This document shows positions 31,755 through 35,095 of a DNA stretch of 35,095 nucleotides, one piece after another; position 1 is the first letter of the stretch, and every line of letters begins with the position of its first letter. Origin of the DNA: Amoeboaphelidium occidentale (Eukaryota > Aphelidiomycota > Aphelidea); contig JALGPX010000027.1 in the NCBI GenBank assembly GCA_023515795.1, positions 1-35,095 on the forward strand. The letters are read 5' to 3'. The position numbers and the translations under genes are program-made. The notes under the pieces were generated by a model. It was not told the origin of the DNA. It saw nothing but the letters and a program-made list of their open reading frames with translations, and ran no database searches.

Positions 31755-32312
31755 ATGGATCCAATACCTCCAGATTTTCTACAATTACTTTTATCGTGTA
31801 ATAACAATAATAAAGACCTCCACTTCAAGTTGACTCTATTGAATACAACCATAAAAGAATTCAAAGATAAAAACACAAAGAAAGCAATACAATTATGTTC
31901 AGAAGTATTGTTGGGATTACAACAAATACAAGGACCTTCTTCCTTCTTCCTAAAAGATTTGATTTCAGTTAGTGGAGTAGAGTTTAATGACGCGAGAATA
32001 TTGTTGGAAGCATCTCTGCATCTTTACATTGCAAAACTTTATTCTTGCAGCAGCAGTAATCCATCATCAAAAGAATCGCATCTATTGCAGTGTCAGCAGC
32101 TGCTGCTACTACTACTACTACGAAAAAGCAATACTACTACTACTACTATTACTACTACTACTACTACTACTACTTCTGAAGAATCTTTATTAAAACAACA
32201 ACAACTTCGTAAAGAACTTCGTAAAGAATGCATTATGGAATTGGCTCAAGTTTATAAACTAAAAGGAAATGAACATTTATACAATCTTACAATGCGCCAA
32301 TTATTACAATAA
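31755..32312 (+). CDS. Unrecognised small helical protein with Leu and Thr repeat tracts
   Basis: 185 residues, single exon, starting 63 bp after the Unc13-like stop in the same direction. The N-terminal half (FKLTLLNTTIKEFKDKNTKK, then AIQLCSEVLLGLQQI and ARILLEASLHLYIAKLYS) and the last 40 residues (KECIMELAQVYKLKGNEHLY) look like TPR-type helix pairs, but I cannot name a family. Between them a CTG/CTA tract gives seven Leu, and an ACT tract gives two Thr runs. The stop codon overlaps the convergent gene: its last three codons lie inside the terminal codons of the minus-strand gene ending at 32304. No signal peptide or membrane segment is seen. Confidence 0.6.
   Translation: MDPIPPDFLQLLLSCNNNNKDLHFKLTLLNTTIKEFKDKNTKKAIQLCSEVLLGLQQIQGPSSFFLKDLISVSGVEFNDARILLEASLHLYIAKLYSCSSSNPSSKESHLLQCQQLLLLLLLRKSNTTTTTITTTTTTTTSEESLLKQQQLRKELRKECIMELAQVYKLKGNEHLYNLTMRQLLQ
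32131..32173 (+). repeat. (ACT)n microsatellite in coding sequence
   Basis: An ACT run broken by one ATT encodes Thr tracts in the small helical protein. A shorter CTA run (32107-32121) just before it encodes Leu. Confidence 0.85.
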
Positions 32313-32425
32313 TACTTGATAATATTTTGAAGAAGAATTGAATTTTAACCTCTTGAATGGTAACTTAGAGTCTAATTGTTGTTTGAAATAAATAACGTAT
32401 TCTCCTCCTGCCACCACTGAATCTC

Positions 32426-32462
<37 letters not shown>

Positions 32463-32982
32463 CGTTAGTTGTTCCAATAACTCTAATATACTCTTTACAT
32501 TCAACAATACACTACTCCCTTCTGTTTCTACACTTATTTGNCTTGAATGGTAACTTAGAGTCTAATTGTTGTTTGAAATAAATAACGTATTCTCCTCCTG
32601 CTACCACTGAATCTCTTGTTGTTGTTGTTGTCGTTAGTTGTTCCAATAACTCTAATATACTCTTTACATTCAACAATACACTACTCCCTTCTGTTTCTAC
32701 ACTTATTTGATACTCTTGACCATCATTAACATATCCTTCTTTATATTTACATTTAAAAACAGTAGCACCAACAAAGGGACAAGTAGCAATTAGTCTAGCA
32801 GCTTGATTGGATTGTAACTGGAGTAATTGTTTTCGAATGTACTCAATAACTACATCTCTTTCAATAGAACTCTCTATAGACCCTGATAATCCTAATCCTG
32901 ATAACCCTAATAATAATTTCCTTCTAATATAATCCTCACATTGTAACAACACCACTCCCATCACTTCTGCTGATTCATCAGA

Positions 32983-33027
<45 letters not shown>

Positions 33028-33320
33028 GAACAATACTTTAAAATCCTTTTGTACATAATAGAAGCGGGAAGTAGAAGTAGAAACCAAATCTTCAAACGAT
33101 TCATTTAAATTCTTAGCAGCAGTTCCAGTTCCAGTTCCAGTTCCAGTTGTTGTCGAATCATAGTAATACTCTCTTTTGTTCTGAAGTGTTTGAACCAATT
33201 GAGATAGAATACTCCTACTTGTTCCTTTACTAACAATTCTTAATTCTTCAACAAAAACCAAATCCAATAATTTCAAGAATTTCAAATCACCAAGAAGGAA
33301 TAGATGATCCTTGTAAGATA

Positions 33321-33353
<33 letters not shown>

Positions 33354-33476
33354 GTTTCTTCTTTTGATTCAAAGGATTGAATACATCTAATGAAACAACA
33401 TTAGAACTAGTCTTTGTAACAATATTCTTCTTTTTAAATAATGAATCCAATTTCATCCTCTTATAATTATTATTAT

Positions 33477-33512
<36 letters not shown>

Positions 33513-33644
33513 GCATAGACTGAGGTATTGAATCATCTTCTTCACTTTCAATCTGTAAATCTTCTTCAGTCTTATTGAGTATATCCCAATTACTCTTAAC
33601 TTCAGTATTAGAAGAAGAAGAAGTAAATGTATTAAACTTCTTTA

Positions 33645-33676
<32 letters not shown>

Positions 33677-33844
33677 GAGGAAGTAGAAGACAATTCTACT
33701 ATTCTTCCTCTTCTTTGAAACAGACTATTACTTCCTTGTAATCTTTGTCTCAACTAAAATTCAAATTCAAATAAATTTATTATTACAACAACAACAACAA
33801 TAATAATAAAAAACCTTTAATTCTTTTAATGATGATCCATTCAT
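32304..33844 (-). CDS. Unrecognised low-complexity-rich protein (assembly break inside)
   Basis: Exon 1 is 33815-33844 (MNGSSLKELK), an intron is 33754-33814 (61 nt), and the next frame from 33753 begins with TTG, so that codon is not the start. The intron gives a phase-0 join and a true ATG. The body alternates Asn and Thr runs with compact segments: YKDHLFLLGDLKFLKLLDLV, then FVEELRIVSKGTSRSILSQL, and CPFVGATVFKCKYKEGY. No known family is recognised. At 32541 a single N separates two near-identical copies of the 3' end (32352-32540 and 32542-32709). Reading through the N gives a false C-terminus; the natural one is probably LPFKRLKFNSSSKYYQVLL at 32304, after only one copy. The ATG overlaps the TGA of the upstream same-strand gene (ATGA). 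Confidence 0.6.
32352..32709. other. False tandem duplication around single N at 32541 (allelic join)
   Basis: 32352-32540 and 32542-32709 are the same sequence apart from one C/T difference (GCCACC/GCTACC) and a GTT tract of 12 against 5 units, which fully explains the 21-bp length difference. A lone N sits exactly at the junction. This is the pattern of two alleles placed end to end by an assembler. Confidence 0.88.
32983..33027 (-). repeat. (ATT)15 microsatellite coding for Asn
   Basis: An uninterrupted ATT run, read on the minus strand as AAT codons, gives a 15-residue Asn tract in the low-complexity-rich protein. Confidence 0.9.
33121..33147 (-). repeat. (GTTCCA)n hexanucleotide repeat coding for Gly-Thr
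   Basis: Four to five GTTCCA units give a (TG)n dipeptide run on the minus strand. Confidence 0.8.
33322..33676 (-). repeat. Three triplet microsatellites coding for Thr and Asn
   Basis: AGT runs at 33322-33353 and 33478-33512 give Thr tracts, and an ATT run at 33649-33676 gives Asn, all in the minus-strand low-complexity-rich gene. Unrelated unique sequence lies between them. Confidence 0.8.
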
Positions 33845-34872
33845 TTTAGAAAAAAAGAAAAGATTGATGAAACTCTTGATGATGATGTTGTTGTTGTTGT
33901 TGTTGTATCTGATGATGATGACTCATCTTCTGTTTTAGTAATAATAACTCCTCCAGCTGCATTAACCCTAATTAAAGAAGTTAAAGAAGAAGATGAGGGT
34001 GGATTCATTAGTTTATCTGAAGTAGACGATGATGACAGAGGAGATGAATTTCTTTCAATTGAAGAAGGATAAACAGGAATTGGTTTCAATATTTCTAATA
34101 ATGATAATAATGGTTGTTGTTGTTGTTGTAGTTGTTGCAACATTTTCTTTACACTCAATAAATCTCTTTCTACTTCTTCTTCTTCTTCATCTTCTTTTGT
34201 TGTAGTAGTAGTATTATTATTACAAAGGAGTAAATCATTCAAATAATCTTCAATTATATTCTTCTTCTTTTCTGTAGTAGTAGAAGTAGTAGTAGAAGTA
34301 GTAGTATTCTCAATAAGGATAAAATCTTGTGGGTTGAAATCAAATTCAGTCTGAGTAAACTTTTCCATCTTTGTAGTTTTAGAGTTATTAGTANCAATTG
34401 AAGAAGGATAAACAGGAATTGGTTTCAATATTTCTAATAATGATAATAATGGTTGTTGTTGTAGTTGTAGTTGTAGTTGTTGTTGTTGCAACATTTTCTT
34501 TACACTCAATAAATCTCTTTCTACTTCTTCTTCTTCTTCTTCTTCTTCTTTTGTTGTAGTAGTAGTATTATTATTACAAAGGAGTAAATCATTCAAATAA
34601 TCTTCAATTATATTCTTCTTCTTTTCTGTAGTACTAGAAGTAGAAGTAGTAGTAGAAGTAGTAGTATTCTCAATAAGGATAAAATCTTGTGGGTTGAAAT
34701 CAAATTCAGTCTGAGTAAACTTTTCCATCTTTGTAGTTTTAGAGTTATTAGTATCATCAGTATCAGTATCAGTATCAGTATCAGTATCAGTATCAGTAGA
34801 AAGAAGAAGTGGAGGTATTATTGAGACTGATTTCTTTGTTATTCGTTCTCTTTTGTTTAGAAATGTTGTCAT
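33841..34872 (-). CDS. Unrecognised low-complexity protein (contains assembly duplication)
   Basis: The start at 34872 reads MTTFLNKRERITKKSVSIIP, followed by a Thr-Asp dipeptide run, a conserved-looking core (MEKFTQTEFDFNPQDFILIE and IIEDYLNDLLL), a Glu run, a Gln run, LLSLLEILKPIPVYPSSI, and a Ser/Thr-rich tail to the TGA at 33841. The core appears twice only because 34056-34393 and 34395-34753 are a false duplication around the N at 34394. The natural protein is about 225 residues. No domain is recognised; the composition suggests a mostly disordered, possibly regulatory protein. Its start lies 28 bp from the divergent gene at 34901, and its stop overlaps the start of the next gene on the same strand. 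Confidence 0.55.
   Translation of the reverse strand: MTTFLNKRERITKKSVSIIPPLLLSTDTDTDTDTDTDTDDTNNSKTTKMEKFTQTEFDFNPQDFILIENTTTSTTTSTSSTTEKKKNIIEDYLNDLLLCNNNTTTTTKEEEEEEEEVERDLLSVKKMLQQQQLQLQLQQQPLLSLLEILKPIPVYPSSIXTNNSKTTKMEKFTQTEFDFNPQDFILIENTTTSTTTSTTTEKKKNIIEDYLNDLLLCNNNTTTTTKEDEEEEEVERDLLSVKKMLQQLQQQQQPLLSLLEILKPIPVYPSSIERNSSPLSSSSTSDKLMNPPSSSSLTSLIRVNAAGGVIITKTEDESSSSDTTTTTTTSSSRVSSIFSFFLK
34056..34753. other. False tandem duplication around single N at 34394 (allelic join)
   Basis: 34056-34393 (338 bp) and 34395-34753 (359 bp) are near-identical, differing mainly in the lengths of GTT/GTA, TTC and AGT runs. A lone N marks the junction. It is the same artefact type as at 32541. Confidence 0.88.
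34757..34798 (-). repeat. (TCAGTA)n hexanucleotide repeat coding for Thr-Asp
   Basis: About seven units of TCAGTA (minus strand ACTGAT) give the (TD)n run near the N-terminus of the low-complexity protein. Confidence 0.85.
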
Positions 34873-34900
34873 TCTTTTTCTTTTTACAGAAATAACAGAA

Positions 34901-35095
34901 ATGATGATTCAAAGAAAAAAGAGAAGATTAAGGAATTTAAAACAAATACTTTTTCCTTCTACTACAACTACTACTACTACTACTACAACTACTACTACTG
35001 ATACTACTACTACTACTGATACTACTACTACTAATTCTAAGAAAGATTATAATTACTCTTTTTCTATTTATACTTTGAATAATACAGAAATTATT
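34901..35095 (+). CDS. Unrecognised Thr-rich protein, 5' part only
   Basis: An ATG at 34901 opens a frame that stays open to the right edge (65 codons). It begins MMIQRKKRRLRNLKQILFPS, a strongly basic leader. Poly-Thr runs broken by Asp follow, then NSKKDYNYSFSIYTLNNTEII. The basic start could be a nuclear or nucleolar signal; no domain can be judged from the fragment. It is divergent from the gene at 34872 with 28 bp between start codons. Confidence 0.5.
   Translation, partial: MMIQRKKRRLRNLKQILFPSTTTTTTTTTTTTTDTTTTTDTTTTNSKKDYNYSFSIYTLNNTEII
34968..35033 (+). repeat. (ACT/ACA/GAT)n microsatellite coding for Thr
   Basis: ACT runs, interrupted by ACA and GAT, code for the Thr-rich part of the partial gene at the right edge. 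Confidence 0.85.

Noticed and set aside
33751-33753. Start codon at 33753 for the low-complexity-rich minus-strand gene
   Set aside because: The codon there is TTG directly after TTTTAG; a 61-nt intron and an upstream exon with a true ATG at 33844 explain it better.
31692-35095. CRISPR-like or satellite array
   Set aside because: The repeats are simple triplet or hexamer microsatellites inside coding frames, with no spacer pattern, and the two long duplications are assembly artefacts at single Ns.

Overview
The window looks like nuclear DNA of a fungus, probably an early-diverging (chytrid-like) one. The evidence is very short spliceosomal introns (30-61 nt, GT...AG), a fungal DUF7726-type protein, an Unc13/Git1-like C2-MUN protein with C2 between MHD1 and MHD2, choice-of-anchor A and DUF4215 surface proteins, and long Thr/Asn/Ser homopolymer tracts. 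The taxon is an inference. No virus-like or transposon coding region was recognised.

Left part (1 to about 25.5 kb) is a loose, accessory-looking region dominated by one gene family on the minus strand. Three complete members (5221-8969, 12257-15967, 16548-20260) are rebuilt here from 4 exons each. Each encodes a secreted N-terminus, 21 WD40-type repeats (enough for three seven-bladed beta-propellers), one transmembrane helix and a cytoplasmic protein kinase domain with HCD in place of HRD. This makes them WD40-ectodomain receptor-like kinases. A divergent fourth member runs off the left edge (1-779). Two broken pieces of the family remain: a kinase tail (1016-1255) and a signal-peptide/blade 1-3 piece (25127-25348). 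Between them lie two tandem F-box genes in different stages of decay (2495-3754, 3929-5152), a DUF7726 gene (9242-9839), a 0.5-kb repeat present twice (1880-2395, 10614-11134) and a short telomere-like tract (11131-11146). Tandem receptors, relics, dispersed repeats and telomere-like sequence together suggest a fast-evolving, possibly subtelomeric, region.

Middle part (20.6-25.0 kb) is a divergent pair of secreted or surface proteins sharing a 76-bp promoter gap: a double choice-of-anchor A plus LamG-like protein (minus strand) and a six-exon DUF4215 cysteine-rich protein (plus strand). With the receptor kinases they make this a cell-surface/recognition neighbourhood.

Right part (25.6-35.1 kb) is compact and more housekeeping-like: an EF-hand membrane protein, the 1728-residue Unc13/Git1-like protein, and four small unrecognised genes rich in trinucleotide repeats. 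Gene ends overlap or nearly touch here (a 9-bp convergent overlap, an ATGA stop-start overlap, and a 28-bp divergent gap). Two single-N joins (32541, 34394) are each flanked by near-identical copies that differ mainly in microsatellite length. These are almost certainly assembly-made duplications of two alleles, and they corrupt the reading frames of two genes.
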